From the NCBI GenBank assembly GCA_003640385.1, contig RCAB01000209.1:39057-103056 (forward strand): a DNA stretch of 64,000 nucleotides, written 5' to 3'. The notes under the pieces are model-generated. The model ran no database searches, was not told the origin of the DNA, and saw nothing but the letters and a program-made list of their open reading frames with translations. This document shows positions 42,001 to 54,948 of this stretch, in pieces. Source of the DNA: Setaria digitata (taxonomy: Eukaryota; Nematoda; Chromadorea; Rhabditida; Setariidae). The position numbers were made by a program, and so were the translations under genes. Positions within the stretch are counted from its first letter, which is position 1; every line of letters begins with the position of its first letter.

Positions 42001-44746
42001 TGAAAACTTAGGTTCAACATCACCAAGATGAGTTAGAAAGTAAAGCACCGCAACAATTATTGAATCCTGTAGTATACTTATATTTTCAAAAAAAAAAAAA
42101 TATTTTATACTTCTACAAAAATTTCCTTTACGCTACGGATAATAAGTGTACAGACTAAAAACTATTTTCCATGTTTTTTTTTTTTCCCCGAATATATGTA
42201 CTAGTCTCTAATCTTGTTCATAAATAAAGGAATTTCTCAATAAAAAAAATAAGTTTGATGATTTAAACTAAAATTTCTTTTGAAACCTTGTTTTTGCCTT
42301 CCGGTACAAATATTTCATAGTTGTTGCGCTCGAAATGTGGCCTGAAGATGAAAACAGGCGCTTTTGGCCTCCTTGTTATTTCATTAGCCGGAATAATAGG
42401 TCTTGCAGTCAAAGTTTTCTCTAGCGCAGTGAACTCGGTGAGATTTGGTTGTACACCGAATTCATTATAAGTCTGATCTTGAACTGTTTGCTGGGCTATC
42501 ATTCTTGGAATATCGAGGCGCATTTGGTTATTCTCATTCAGACCAGCCGAAATGAAATGTATGATGGCATTTAAATTCTGTAAAAATATGACTGCTAAAT
42601 TCATGTAACTAAGAGCTGAATTTTCATCAGTATAAGCAAATCGAAACGTGCGTTCTTTTTTTTTCAAAATATAAACACTAAGTAAAAAGAATTAAAAATT
42701 TCAATATAACAAGAAATGATTCAAGGGAATGAAGTTATAGCTGCTAATCATTAACTACAGATTGATCATATCCAAAGTATCTTTAAGTCAAGCTAATTCC
42801 TCCTGTTTCTCACACTCGATAAAATATCAGTAATAATGACAAACCGTATGCAAATTTTCCTTTTGATTTCGTCTTCTGATAGTAATGGGCAAATTGAAAT
42901 TTGTGATATTATTACTTCCAGTGTAAACGACTCGCAATCGGTAGCTATCATTACCAAGTAAATCAGTAACACAAAATGCAATTTCCGGTAGCATGCATAT
43001 GAATTCGATTGAACTATTTAGCTTGTCATGCGCTTTCACAGATAATATTTCATGCCCTAAAATAAAAAGTTAAATGTTTAATGCCTGGCTAAATTAGGTT
43101 CAACTTTTAACTTTTCAGCATTGCCTATCTCATACAAGTTTTTTAGTGGGTGATATTACAACTGAATCTAAAATTTCACTTTAATATGATAATTACTCAT
43201 CATTTATGACAGTATGAAAGCTATTACCTGGATTGAACTTTGGAACATAGACGGATTCACTGAAAATTTGTGGATTGCTCCAAATAACAGAATTATCTGC
43301 CACTTTTTCTGTCGTGTAAGTTAGGCTATTCATGCTAATATCATCGTTTACTGTTGCGCTTTTTAGATTAGAAATAAGTATATTGTGTGAAGGAATTTCA
43401 TCAGCAGTATTGGAAATTAAACTCTGACCTAATTTTTCCAAAGCATCTTCTGCCACACTAAAAAAAAAAAAAAAAATTTAATTGGTACTTCAAATTTCCT
43501 AGCCTTGTAATTGTTAATTTTAATCAACTCCTTTTAATTTCCGGTGGAAAAAAAAATTAAAAGAAGAAAGGAAACACCAAAGGAATATGAACATTTGTAA
43601 TGCTAACCTGTGGATATTACCACTCGTTTGACTAATGTCGGTTGTGACACCAATCACAGATTTGACTTCTCGAAATTCGTTTGTCATTTCCTTGTTAGTC
43701 TTTTCAACTGAAATAAGCTAGTATCTTAGATGACACTAATTAAATTCATGTTCCGACTCACAGAATAAGAGTAAATAAATTAGCCATAAAAATATGTACC
43801 AGCAATTATCGATGATCCATCCAAAACTGGCATTGATTCCTTATCGGGCATTGTTTCACTGAAATTTGATTAAATATATTATTGTTTTGGAAAATGATGT
43901 ACAGCTTTTACAGAAAGAAATCCTCTTCTTGAAGCTAATATTCAACCAAGAAATTGGATCAAAATACATTTTTATATCACCTTGAAATTTACAAACTTCG
44001 AGAAAAAAATTGCAATAATTATCAACTTTATATGTTAGAACCTGAGAAGTGCAGTCATCATTCCGTCTTCAAATGACTGTTTATCAAGATTGCTTTGTTC
44101 ATTATTGATAACATCCGATTTCTAGAAAACCATTTCAAATTAATCAAGTATCTTAGACGACACTAATTAGATTGGTAATTTTAAAATTCAGGGAACAAAA
44201 GAGTTATGATGCCAATAATCATCAATATTTGAAATACCAATGATAAAAGTTGAAACGATAAAATTTTTAGTGTGAAACTAGGAAAAGAGTTGCTTTAATA
44301 AAATTGTTATTTGATGCTTATTTGAAAACACTTTAATCAGTTGCTTGAACTATTTTATAAGGTAACACTTTTAATTACCTTCAATTTATATGCTATGCCA
44401 TTATCTGGTTGATTCTTAACCGGTCCAAATTTCGCTGAGCCCCGATCACGAAGTACAAAACTTGAAAAATTCGTTCCAGAAATTAACTTCTTCCCATAAG
44501 TTGCATCAAAAATTCTACTTTCATTGGCTTTTACAAAAAGTATTTGTCCTGAAAAAAAGGCTGAAGATATTCATTGTATGAGAATCAAATATTTTTTAAG
44601 TAGTTTTCTATAATCTGGTGTTATTATCAGGTATTGAAAAAGCATGCTGAAGTTACTTACAATATTTCATAAAAATGTAGCTATTTTTGACATAAAAAAT
44701 AATTGTATATACCATAAGTTAAGAAAATCCATAACCAATACCACAT
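11729..44746 (-). CDS. Large cadherin-repeat type I membrane protein, 43 exons
   Basis: Forty-three minus-strand exons chain in phase from ATG 44746 to TGA 11729-11731; coding length is 7,410 nt (2,469 residues). Order: signal peptide (residues 1 to about 17), an unrecognised N-terminal region (to about 365), a first cadherin-like repeat (about 369-480), a Ser/Thr/Asn/Asp-rich linker (about 495-1064), then about seven degenerate cadherin repeats marked by DRNDNGP, DVDDNPP, DANDNAP and DVDDNLP calcium-binding junctions, a membrane-proximal region, one membrane segment (2403-2428) and a 41-residue tail. Cadherins mediate Ca2+-dependent adhesion at the cell surface. Several repeats lack the full LDRE/DxND set, so some may not bind calcium. 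No catenin-binding tail is apparent, so this is not a classical cadherin; I cannot name an orthologue. Exon positions are in the part entries below. The join over the 16-kb intron is the least certain step. Confidence 0.88.
17120..19497 (-). CDS. Unrecognised 523-residue protein nested in the cadherin intron
   Basis: Four exons chain in phase: 19246-19497 (ATG at 19497), 18249-19111, 17731-17975 and 17120-17331 (TAG at 17120-17122), total 1,572 nt. Donors are TCA|GTAAGT, AAAG|GTACTT and CAAG|GTAAAT; acceptors are TTTACAG, TTGTAG and AACTTAG. The N-terminus is basic, followed by an acidic SSSDSDEED patch. Exon 2 opens with a short Gln-rich helix, then long Ser/Glu/Asp-rich sequence with ESGYLSG, and turns into a more folded-looking segment (LIDDVLNEFSLWFHEEIGLL). 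Exons 3-4 are mixed and end hydrophobic. There is no signal peptide or membrane segment, so it is probably cytoplasmic or nuclear. No family is recognised. The first exon could have further 5' exons. It is a same-strand guest of the cadherin gene. Confidence 0.68.
19157..19197. repeat. Interrupted (CTG)n / (CAG)n repeat inside a short intron
   Basis: Thirteen trinucleotide units, CTG interrupted by two CTA, within the 134-nt first intron (19112-19245) of the nested gene. Read without splicing it would encode poly-Ser running into a stop at 19153. A consensus GTAAGT donor 5' of it and the phase match to the TTTACAG acceptor indicate that it is intronic. Confidence 0.85.
20955..21086. repeat. 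(AT)n-rich microsatellite block
   Basis: Long imperfect AT/TATA repeat with occasional TG and TTT interruptions over about 130 bp. Open frames across it encode only Tyr/Ile repeats and are artefacts. Confidence 0.95.
25347..25380. repeat. (CA)n microsatellite
   Basis: Nearly pure CA repeat interrupted once by AT, inside the large cadherin intron. Confidence 0.95.
28167..28249. repeat. Nested inverted repeat (hairpin)
   Basis: Outer arms GTTTAATGCG (28167-28176) and CGCATTAAAC (28240-28249) are perfectly complementary. Inner arms TTTAAATTTGATG (28181-28193) and CATCAAATTTAAA (28208-28220) are too, with a 14-nt loop. The RNA of either strand would fold into a stem of about 23 pairs with an asymmetric internal loop. 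It could be a small inverted-repeat element or a structured RNA. Confidence 0.8.
29150..29179. repeat. (AT)n microsatellite
   Basis: About 14 TA units in the large cadherin intron. The open frames crossing it are artefacts. Confidence 0.95.
31106..39417 (-). CDS. Cadherin gene, exons 12-32 (repeats 2 to about 7)
   Basis: Exons: 39305-39417, 39082-39231, 38547-38779, 38137-38246, 37613-37746, 37280-37495, 36977-37049, 36762-36894, 36417-36577, 36128-36249, 35897-36005, 35534-35646, 35198-35336, 34721-34905, 34214-34354, 33916-34035, 33390-33570, 32427-32531, 31809-31942, 31507-31599, 31106-31210. Repeat signatures include CLDREQ, DRNDNGP, DFEAMEP with DVDDNPP, DLDREK with DANDNAPVF, YFEIDPESG with VVASDQG, and LDHELQ. 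The 32531 acceptor (TTATAG) was chosen over an upstream one because it alone keeps the frame and gives NNQYFEIDPESG, a perfect cadherin consensus. The 35646 acceptor was chosen for the same reason. Repeats around 35.2-37.5 kb are the most divergent. Confidence 0.85.
39630..41424 (-). CDS. Cadherin gene, exon 11: long Ser/Thr/Asn/Asp-rich linker
   Basis: A single 1,795-bp open exon, by far the largest of the gene, between a TTCTTCAG acceptor and a GTAAAGTT donor. The first ~30 residues finish the first cadherin repeat. The remaining ~570 residues are low-complexity and hydrophilic, rich in Ser, Thr, Asn, Asp and Glu, with many N-x-S/T sequons and no Cys-rich or cadherin motif. It is probably an extended, glycosylated extracellular spacer (inference). 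The following exon (39305-39417) continues in phase 1. Confidence 0.9.
41509..44746 (-). CDS. Cadherin gene, exons 1-10 (signal peptide to first repeat)
   Basis: Exons: 44713-44746, 44379-44548, 44042-44121, 43800-43858, 43608-43707, 43228-43457, 42845-43056, 42287-42577, 41947-42066, 41509-41610. Exon 1 encodes a hydrophobic start (MWYWLWIFLTYG) joined across TATG|GACAAATA to complete a signal peptide. Exons 2-7 give a hydrophilic region with no recognised domain. Exon 8 ends in RPKAPVF followed by NNYEIFVPEG, the usual opening of a cadherin repeat (PVF...Y...V.E). Exons 9-10 and the start of exon 11 complete it, with YKFQIKA and TNVVVEILTF as the final strands. The LDRE and DxNDNxP motifs are absent from this first repeat, so its calcium sites appear degenerate. 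All junction phases agree. Confidence 0.85.
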
Positions 44747-46711
44747 GATGAAACGCGTTCGAATTTAGTTTCCACTACCTGAATTATAATTTAGATAAAC
44801 ATATTTAATTTGAAATGCATTTAAAAACTAAACACACAAAAAATGACTTCAATTTACTGTTTTTATCCACCAATTTTAAACACAAATTAAATAATCGATA
44901 CATCGATACAGCCCGATAGGTTATTGTTAAGGCCACTGAAACGAAATAATCTCGAGATTTAACATCCAATATCTACGAGTAATTTAATTGCTATAGCTAC
45001 GTAGTCATTACTTAACATCGAAGTGAAATTCGGTGAAAACATTCATCGGTAAATGTTGAGTCGGAAATGATTCAGCTGAAAATTTGACAAAAATTAACTC
45101 CGTTCAGTTGATGTCAATAACACGTTCTAATCACACATCGCTCATTGTCTTCGTTATTTTGACCTAATTACAATTGCCATTTCTTTCTTTCCATTTTTTC
45201 TTGTAACCATTTTAATTCCTCTTTATTTGATGTTTGAGTAAAAAGATGCGCTTCAATAGGATTGGTAAACATCACTGATAAAAGGAGAGTTTAAATAAAA
45301 TGTACAGGGAAAATAAATGAAGTTTACAATTTAAAACCTTTCATTGAATTTTACTTATTGAAACATATCAATAAAAAATATATTCATTTTACCTATTGAA
45401 ACTTATCATTTTAAATACCGAAAGTTGCCAATAAAAAAAATATACTCAAATCTGCATAAAAATAGAGATCAATTCTTTATTACATATCAATCTTTGTTTT
45501 AATAATGATAATAATGATGAAAAAAAATTCCATGACAATAATTTCATACTTTTGTAGGACTCATAATTGCATACTAAATATATTGAGCTTCCGAGGGTAC
45601 AAATTATTCAGGAGAAAATCATAGCTTCCAATACCTAGTTATTGAAAAAAATATTGAAAGATTTTTGCTGTAAGCGTACAGCATAAAACAATATGTAGCA
45701 CACTGGATTAGGTTCATAAACTAATACTGAAAGATATTCTTATAATATATCTTTCATATCAAACTACAAATAATTCACAATGAAGAAACTTGACGAAGAA
45801 GTCGATCAAGTGCCAGCGAGCGATAATTAAAGAATTAAATTTTGAAAATGCGGTTAACATGATCGGTTCGGAAAAAATTTTTATCCATATCTTTTCTGAA
45901 GATATTCTACTAGAAATTGAAATTTCCAAAACTGGTCTTTGAACCAAGTATAGACAAGAAGTAAAAATTGTTGCCGAGAGGTTGCCCAAGAAGTTCAATT
46001 CTCCCAGTTCTATCTATTCTTAATTACCTTTCAGCACTTTACTGAGTTGTTTCAAAGTCTCCTGGCGCTATTTCGTTGAAAGCTATTTGCATTAACAAAA
46101 GACATTGATAGTACGTGTACATCATAACATTCCAAACAATAACTTTACACCAAGATTCCTTAAGTCCACAACAAGGATTTAAAAAGAAAAAATGTTTTAT
46201 CAAGGTAAATTTAAGTAAAAAAAATTCCAAAAATACTTCTAAAAATCTGTTCCTGTAAACAGACGGTCTTATAAAAACAAACTTTATTTCATAGAAAACT
46301 TTTCACAGATGGAGATAAAAGTAAAACGCAAATATGTTAAAACACATGACAAACGATGCGCACTTCCATAATTTGAAAAATCCCTTTAGTTGTATCAATA
46401 ACGGAACAATTCCTGATAAATTTTGCATATTTGAAAAAGTTATAAAAGGAATTGCCTACTGCCAAATCTCTAATTACATGCAGATTATGAGAGCAACTTA
46501 GAAAAATTTGAGTATATAAGAACAATGCTAATTAGATTCACAGAAAACGCGGAAATAGATCTAGCAAACAACTATTCAAAATGTCAAATTGAACAAAGAA
46601 AAAGGAGTTGAGTGCTTTCATTTAAAAGTTGCACAGCTACAGGATGGCTAAATGGTTTTAGAAAGTAAGGAAGTAAAAAAAGTGGAAGGGCAAAAAATAA
46701 AAGGGAAAAGA
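44747..46711. other. Intergenic between cadherin start and CDK stop
   Basis: About 2 kb, AT-rich. It must contain the CDK 3' UTR (high-coordinate side) and the cadherin promoter (low-coordinate side). No coding exon with splice signals was found; short frames at 45759-46525 lack any recognisable motif. Confidence 0.55.
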
Positions 46712-48385
<1,674 letters not shown>

Positions 48386-48858
48386 GTGTTGCTATCAAAA
48401 AAAAATATATTATATTTTGAATTATATTTTGAAAATTCATTACGCTGAGAAATTTTGTAAAACCTCCTGCGATTATGATAGAAAAAAAAAAAAACTAATT
48501 ACAAATCACACGTATTTCACCGTTCACTACAATATCTGATCACAAACAACGAATGTTAAGTATTCCTATCACTCACAGTACTACACTTGAGGGCAAAATA
48601 ATTCAAACATCTGACCAATTCAGAAATGAAATGCGACAGAAAAAAAAAATCTCTTCAAGAATTCGCCGAGAAATGAAAAAAGTGCTTATACTAAGCTGAT
48701 GAAAAAAAAAAAATGTTTTTTGAAAACTTGATTAGTTAGACCAAACATGAAACAAACTGAAGTTCGGTTATACCTACTCACCGTCTATGAGGTTGACACT
48801 ATAAACATTCAAGACAGTTTTAAAATATATTAATTGTACAAATCCATATAAGTGCATG

Positions 48859-48860
<2 letters not shown>

Positions 48861-48906
<46 letters not shown>

Positions 48907-49069
48907 AAAAAATACAATATACATATATATATAATATACATAATATAATATATATATATATATGTATATATAGTATAAGTAAATATACATATATAAATAT
49001 ACATATAAATAAATATACATATATATATTATATATATATATATATATAATATATATATTTATATTTATA
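48861..49069. repeat. (AT)n-rich microsatellite block
   Basis: About 210 bp of AT/TATA repeats with ATAC and AATA interruptions upstream of the CDK. Open frames here encode only Tyr/Ile repeats. Confidence 0.95.
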
Positions 49070-49549
49070 TACAAATGCTTACGTAAGCGGATGGAAAAAA
49101 GAATATGTATGACCTAAATGCGTAAGTATACTATAACGTGAGACTGAATAAACGAGTGCGAACTGATATACGAATATCAGGCCTGTAATTCTCACGTGAT
49201 AATAGGTATAAAACGAGCGTACACGTTGACATACTTTAGCGGGAACGTAAGCGTGAGCAAACAGATCTAAACGACAAGACCGAGCTGATGCTGCGAGCTG
49301 CTGAGAATGAGATGTCGAATGAGGGACGGTGAGGTAATAGCTGAGTGGGTGGAGTACTGTAGTAGCCTGGCGGGAAATATTTCAGACCATTCTCGAAGTG
49401 ATTTGCAGAGACCGATCGTTCTTCTTTATAGGACGTTATTAAATCAGCTCAGGTGAACAGTTTCAGATCAGCACAAATTTTTGAACATTTCAGTATTTTA
49501 TGAGTATTTCTAATCGAGACCTTATCCTCTTATCCGAGAACAGAGAATT

Positions 49550-49640
49550 CCTACCTGGATTTGAACAACGGAGAGTCCCTTACCTGGATTTGAGCAACGA
49601 AAAGTTTCTTACTTACCTGGATTTGTTCGAAGCATTTAGG
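49550..49640. repeat. Degenerate tandem repeat, three units
   Basis: The core TTACCTGGATTTG recurs from 49550, 49579 and 49612 (first copy CTACCTGG). The first two units continue with A[AG]CAACG and a purine-rich spacer. Unit spacing is 29 and 33 bp. Confidence 0.8.
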
Positions 49641-49849
49641 ATTAGCGTTTGCCTTATTAATTAATATTGATGACGGTTAATTTATAAACTTTCTTGACAA
49701 ATCCATTATACCTAAATCGGTATGTCACTTCATAAGGACTAGAAATCATTTCGGTTGTTCAATGTTGTGTGAAATTTCACTTAAACCATGGCTTCTAATA
49801 AAAAGAAAACATGACTGAACATTCGGACTCATTTTTTTTCATATATTTA

Positions 49850-50830
49850 TGACTCATAACTTAAGGACCAAACATACATTCCAACAGTATCATTGTTATC
49901 ATCTGGCCAATAACATTCCCAAATATTCCAAAATCGAAGCCTAGCCGACAATACTGGCAAAATCGAATTCATCCATTAACAATCGCGGACCATTGCATGA
50001 AGATGATATGAATAAAATATGGATATAACCCAGAAAATATCTCGAATGATTATTTGTCAAAATATTCAACATCGAGACCTTTATGGCATATGGCTAAATT
50101 TCTTTTATGTCAGCTTATCTCGAAATCAGCTCTCCAGAGATATGATATTACTCTAGCTAATCATCTTCACTTTTGAAGTTTTAAGTATTGGAAAGATTAT
50201 GGTATGAGTTAACAGAAACTATGATAATCTTAAGTATATCATTTATAAAAACCAAGATATATTGGATTTTCTAATGTTAAATGTGAACTCATAACGAGAA
50301 TTTCATCCTGGTTAAATGTTCAACATCGAGCATATCGAGAGTTTCATGATATTCGAAATCAGCTACTTCTCCACATCTACTACAAACTTTCATGAGAAAA
50401 AGGTAGTGTGAGCTTCTTTCAAATTCACCATAAAGTAAAAAGCTACAGTGCATTCGTTGTGCAATGTGATAAGTTTGTTTCTGTGCTTCAGAATAAAGCC
50501 TGCTCATGTGGCCATTTACAAACAGCCATCAGGGCGTTATCAGTCATAGTCCCTAGTGCTTATCAGAATCCAGTAGTTTTACTATCGTGAGTTCAACAAA
50601 TGCAGGAAAAAATGCAACGCTCTCAGTTCTGCTCTCTTTCAGTACTATACTTTATGTCGCCCCAGAAATTCCCAACTTTAATATTATTGTCAGCTAGTTC
50701 CGGTCGAGATAACTGAGCTCCTGCCAACTCCAGCTGTACAAAACACGGAATGCTTTGTAAATGATGTGCCAGCCTGTGTAAAAGTAAATTCTGATGAGTT
50801 CTGTCAAGCAAGCTGTTTCAAGATATGTCA
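49850..50830. pseudogene. Broken coding relics, one Fur/Zur-like
   Basis: On the minus strand, 50289-50507 reads as protein with SSHYLFLMKVCSRCGEVADF, matching the C-x2-C-G-x-V-x-[ED]-F zinc site of bacterial Fur/Zur repressors, followed by LDML. A frame change near 50290 leads to SSHLTLE (about 50265-50285), where Fur proteins have a conserved H.L.L. The second Cys pair is not found. Just upstream another frame reads AGFILKHRNK, reminiscent of the GFIHK region that precedes this site. A minus frame at 50623-50811 and a plus frame at about 49925-50195 also look protein-like but have no recognised family, and the latter contains a stop. There is no eukaryotic splice pattern. An old insertion of endosymbiont (Wolbachia-type) DNA would explain it; this is inference. 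Confidence 0.3.
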
Positions 50831-52503
50831 AAGCAATTTATTATCCATCTATAATTATACCCATCTGTTTAGATACTCTTGAAGGGAACAAAGGTTACAG
50901 ATTATTCCATTCATAATAGTTACAATAGGCTGAAAATAGTTCCAAATTATGAAAATTATAGCTATGTTTAAGTATGAAATTGATCGGAGAAAGTGAAAAT
51001 TCGAAATTTGCGGATGTGTTTGATTAGGAATTTTAAATAGAAGTTTATTGTATTTGGATTTAAGGTTGATTGTAAAAAGTGATTTATCATTTAGAGGGCA
51101 GCTTTCTAAGCATGATGATTATTGCCATGAACGATCCCGAATTATGTACAAATACTCAAGTACAACTGCTAGTCATTCTACGATCCAGTAGCACAGTGTT
51201 CATAGTCGGTGGAAATTTAGAATTAGACATTTTTCAAAATTCTTATTTTCCACTGTTACAATTTTTTACAAATTTATTCACCATTTTAATTACTGATAAT
51301 TTCTGATGCTGCATAACAGTTGATCTATTATTATTCTATCCAGTTTCAAAATCATTTAAAAAAAGAAAAAAGGAAACATAAATAAACAGTGTTTAGTACA
51401 ACTGATAAAGTGGCAAATTTATTATTTCATTAATGAAAGTTTATTACTTTAAAAGCTAAAAAAAAAAAATCAGGCATTTACTTTTAGCAACGATCATGAG
51501 TTCAATTAAATCTTTTAAGAATTCGCTATTTTCATCGTTCTATTAATATCTAGGCAAAATGTTTGCTGCATGATAACACTGTGTGGACGTTACTTTTTCA
51601 TCTGTGTCATGAAATTTGTAAAAACAGAAATACTCTTTAGACAGCTAAAATCGTCTTCTGATGAGAAGTTGATTGTTCTGGAAAATTCTTAAAACTTCTT
51701 GAAAAAAGTTCTTAAAGAGCAAAAAAAAAAAAATGGAAAAAATAAAATATAAAGCATTCCCAACAATAATTTTTCAGTTAGACACTGCAATCAATAATCT
51801 TTCTGTTTAAAACTAAATTAAAAAAATTTTTTATTGTTTATTAATGAAATATTTATAATTGTCTTTTATTTGTCCCGATTTATTAATTGTTTTTGTCTTA
51901 CATTGCTAAATAAAATTTGCATTATTCAGTAATACTTGCAATATGATTACTAGCTAGCTCAAATCATCTTGGCAATGTTAATCAGATCATCAAAATTTAA
52001 AAATCTGTAAGAATTAGAAATAAATCTAATCAAAATTGAAATTGAAGAAATATAAAAATTTAAGAAAAAAAACTTAATCATAAAACGAGCGAAATCCCAA
52101 AAATCCAACAGTTCCTGAAGTTATTTCCAAGTGTTAATTTCTCAACCTCTGCTCGAGTTCAGACTGCATGAAACCATCTCAACCGTTTGGATCGCATTGT
52201 GAAACAGAAAACACATGAACCAACACGCCACAACTATGAAGTGCGGAAACGTCGTGGGTGGTCCGTCTGAAGGGGTGCAAAAAGTTGAAAAACACCGAAC
52301 ATCACGACGACACTACGGCAAGGCCAGACAGGAAAATAGTTTAGTGCCTGGATGATGCACTGGACCACACACAACGCTCCAGTGTTGCGGCTACAGGACA
52401 CATTGCTCCGAAACAGTTATTAGGCATCACTGGTGGTAAAAGAGGGCACAATCCTGGAAGATATGCCCTTCTTCCTCATCACTTAGGGATATTCTCTGCG
52501 TAC

Positions 52504-52538
<35 letters not shown>

Positions 52539-54948
52539 AAAGATTTAAAAAGGGTATGATTAACATATGCAAATTATTGACTTTAAATTAGACTGCAAAG
52601 TTAGCCTAACAAGAAGAAATGAAAACGCATAATTGATATGTAAGCTAAGTTGCGTTTTTAAGCTATAAATTCCAAGAGAACAGTGGTACTGTAATAGCAA
52701 TGTTTATAATTATCTTGATGAAAAACAGTAATTTGCAATATTAAGACATTCATAAGTCTTTCATTACTGCTGTATTTGATTGAGATTTATTATTTGATTA
52801 ATATAACAGATAGACCTTGAGATATTTCTTTTTTTTAAATCTTTTTATTAAAATTCATTCTTCTTTTTAGTTATTAGTACTATTCTCAAAAAAAAAAAAT
52901 ATCTTTAACTCAAATACAGGAAAAGAAGAAATTACAGTGAACAGTTTCACTGTCTACAATTTATTATTTTTAAAGTTTAAAAGAAAGAAACTTTAGAAGT
53001 AATAAAATATTAACTCGCACTTAATATTAGAAATTTTAAATACATAATATCCAAAAATGCTTATTTAGATGTCCAATAAGAATTTATTTCTTAGATCATC
53101 GATTTTAAACAAATTCACTTCAGTCATCAGCTGAGTTGTCAAAGTAATTGAGATACATCCTGATCCTGAAATATATACTGAAATACTAGGCTTGTTAGCT
53201 GCAACTATTTAAAGATTTCATTTAATATTTAAGAAGATAATTTGAAATCTCAAAATCTAATTAGTAATAAATGGACAGGATTTATTTAAATTAAGAATCT
53301 TTTTTTTTTTCTTTGCTTCAGTCGTTTTCTATCACTTCCTTATATCATAATTCTTATAAGGCTCCTAAAAGTGATAGCTTCAATGGAAATCGGGAATTTC
53401 CTTTGGCTGCTGTCGAAATTCAAAAGCTACTTATTACGTAAAGAATCACGTACCGAAGATATTCCAACTCTTTAGGACACAGCGTAACGGAAAAGCGTCC
53501 CATCTAACAAATCACGCATCCAGATCCAATAAACTAAGAATAAAAAATAGAGGAAACAAAAAAAAAAAAAAACAAAAATTTCTTTTAAAAAAGTAGAAAA
53601 ACCGCTTTCTTTTCTTCTGTACACACTAAACTTGAAATTTTTACCACTCTTCCTATTAATAGAAGATGACAATTTAATATTTCCAAGAATATTTTTTTTT
53701 TCTTTTAAATTTTCAGCAATAGGAAATTTTTTGCTGTCAAGTTGTTATTTTCCTCTTTTCCTTTAGTCTGTTGTATTTAATTTTAAGTTTATCAAATAAT
53801 TTCATAATATTGCTGCAGTTATGCTGCTTTCATCGATCCATCTGAGACTGAAATTTTCGAATCAGACGGATGAGTGGACAGATTTCGAATTCAATGATAT
53901 TTTTTTTTTTAGATTCGGGAAATATACTGTTTCTGGACATCAATGTTTTACAAAGTCACGATTTAGATCTCTTTTTTTTTCCTTGAAAAAAAAAAGTATG
54001 ATGATCTCGTCGTTGGATGACTTTTATTTCACATTGGACCACTTCCGGTCGCTTATCTTTCAAACAAAAATTATTTTAAAATGTAGAAGAAATGATACAT
54101 TTTTGCTGTTTAGAAAATGCAGAGGGAAATAACATAAATTGTTGGAAAGTGTTGAGTGACATTTTTTTTTTTTTAATATTTTTGAATTCTCAGCCTTTCT
54201 AATGGCAAAAAATTTGCAAAGCACTGCTCAAAAATATGAACAAATGAACTTAGTTGTTAGTTCAGCACATAGATCAATCTCAGTACCTCCTTAAAGTTCT
54301 AACATTTGTCTTTTTTTGATTTAATCTCTTTTTTCTCGAACTTCTAAGATCTTTTTTGATTTGGTTGGTTTAATTTTTGCAATACATTTCCAACAGTTTG
54401 AAAATTTTTGCCTTCACGAGTTCTTGTGCTACAAATGTTACTTCTGTTACTGATTAACAATAAAATTTCTCACTGTTTCTTTTTTTTTTTCTAATTTTTA
54501 ATAATACATCTTTTTTGTAAATGATAAATTGCATTTACAGCTCGACGTTGCCTGGCTTTCAATAGTACATCATTCTTAAAGGAAATTTTACGCTACTTGG
54601 TCTGTAGCAGCACGTCATTCTAATTTTGATATATTACGAATTAAACCAACTTTCATGATAACCATCTAGTCAGGGAATGAAAGTTTTTACTTTGTTTGAA
54701 AATAAGGAACAACTATGCTGGCTTCTAATGGAAAAATATTAATATAATAAATGTCTGCATCATTTCTAAAGTTTAAATATAACAGTTACCATGAAAAACA
54801 GAATTCCTTGCTACATTTCCAGTAATTTTTGCAGTGCAGTGTAAGGCAAATGACTGTTATTATTCAGAGATTTAATATTCAAAAATTAAACATTAAAAAA
54901 GTTTTCGGAACGAAAATTAAATTTATGAAATGACAATTAACGGGTCGT
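50831..54948. other. Intergenic, about 4.1 kb, includes a GC-richer island
   Basis: Mostly AT-rich with poly-A/T runs and no supported gene. An exception is 52140-52500, which has far fewer A/T runs and near-balanced composition and ends against a poly-T run. Neither strand gives an uninterrupted frame across it. Confidence 0.5.

Larger units (their letters stand above)
48386..49850. promoter_or_regulatory. CDK upstream region with E2F-like sites and E-box
   Basis: Upstream of the CDK start. After a long (AT)n block, a more GC-balanced segment (about 49080-49480) contains TGGCGGGAAAT at 49368-49378 and AGCGGGAACG at 49238-49247, both matching the E2F core (TTTCCCGC or TTCCCGC on the opposite strand). 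A CACGTG E-box lies at 49193-49198. E2F control of cell-cycle kinases is well known; action here is inferred. There is also a degenerate tandem repeat at 49550-49640. Confidence 0.4.

Noticed and set aside
48774..49074. Tyr/Ile-repeat minus-strand frames
   Set aside because: Translation of an (AT)n microsatellite.
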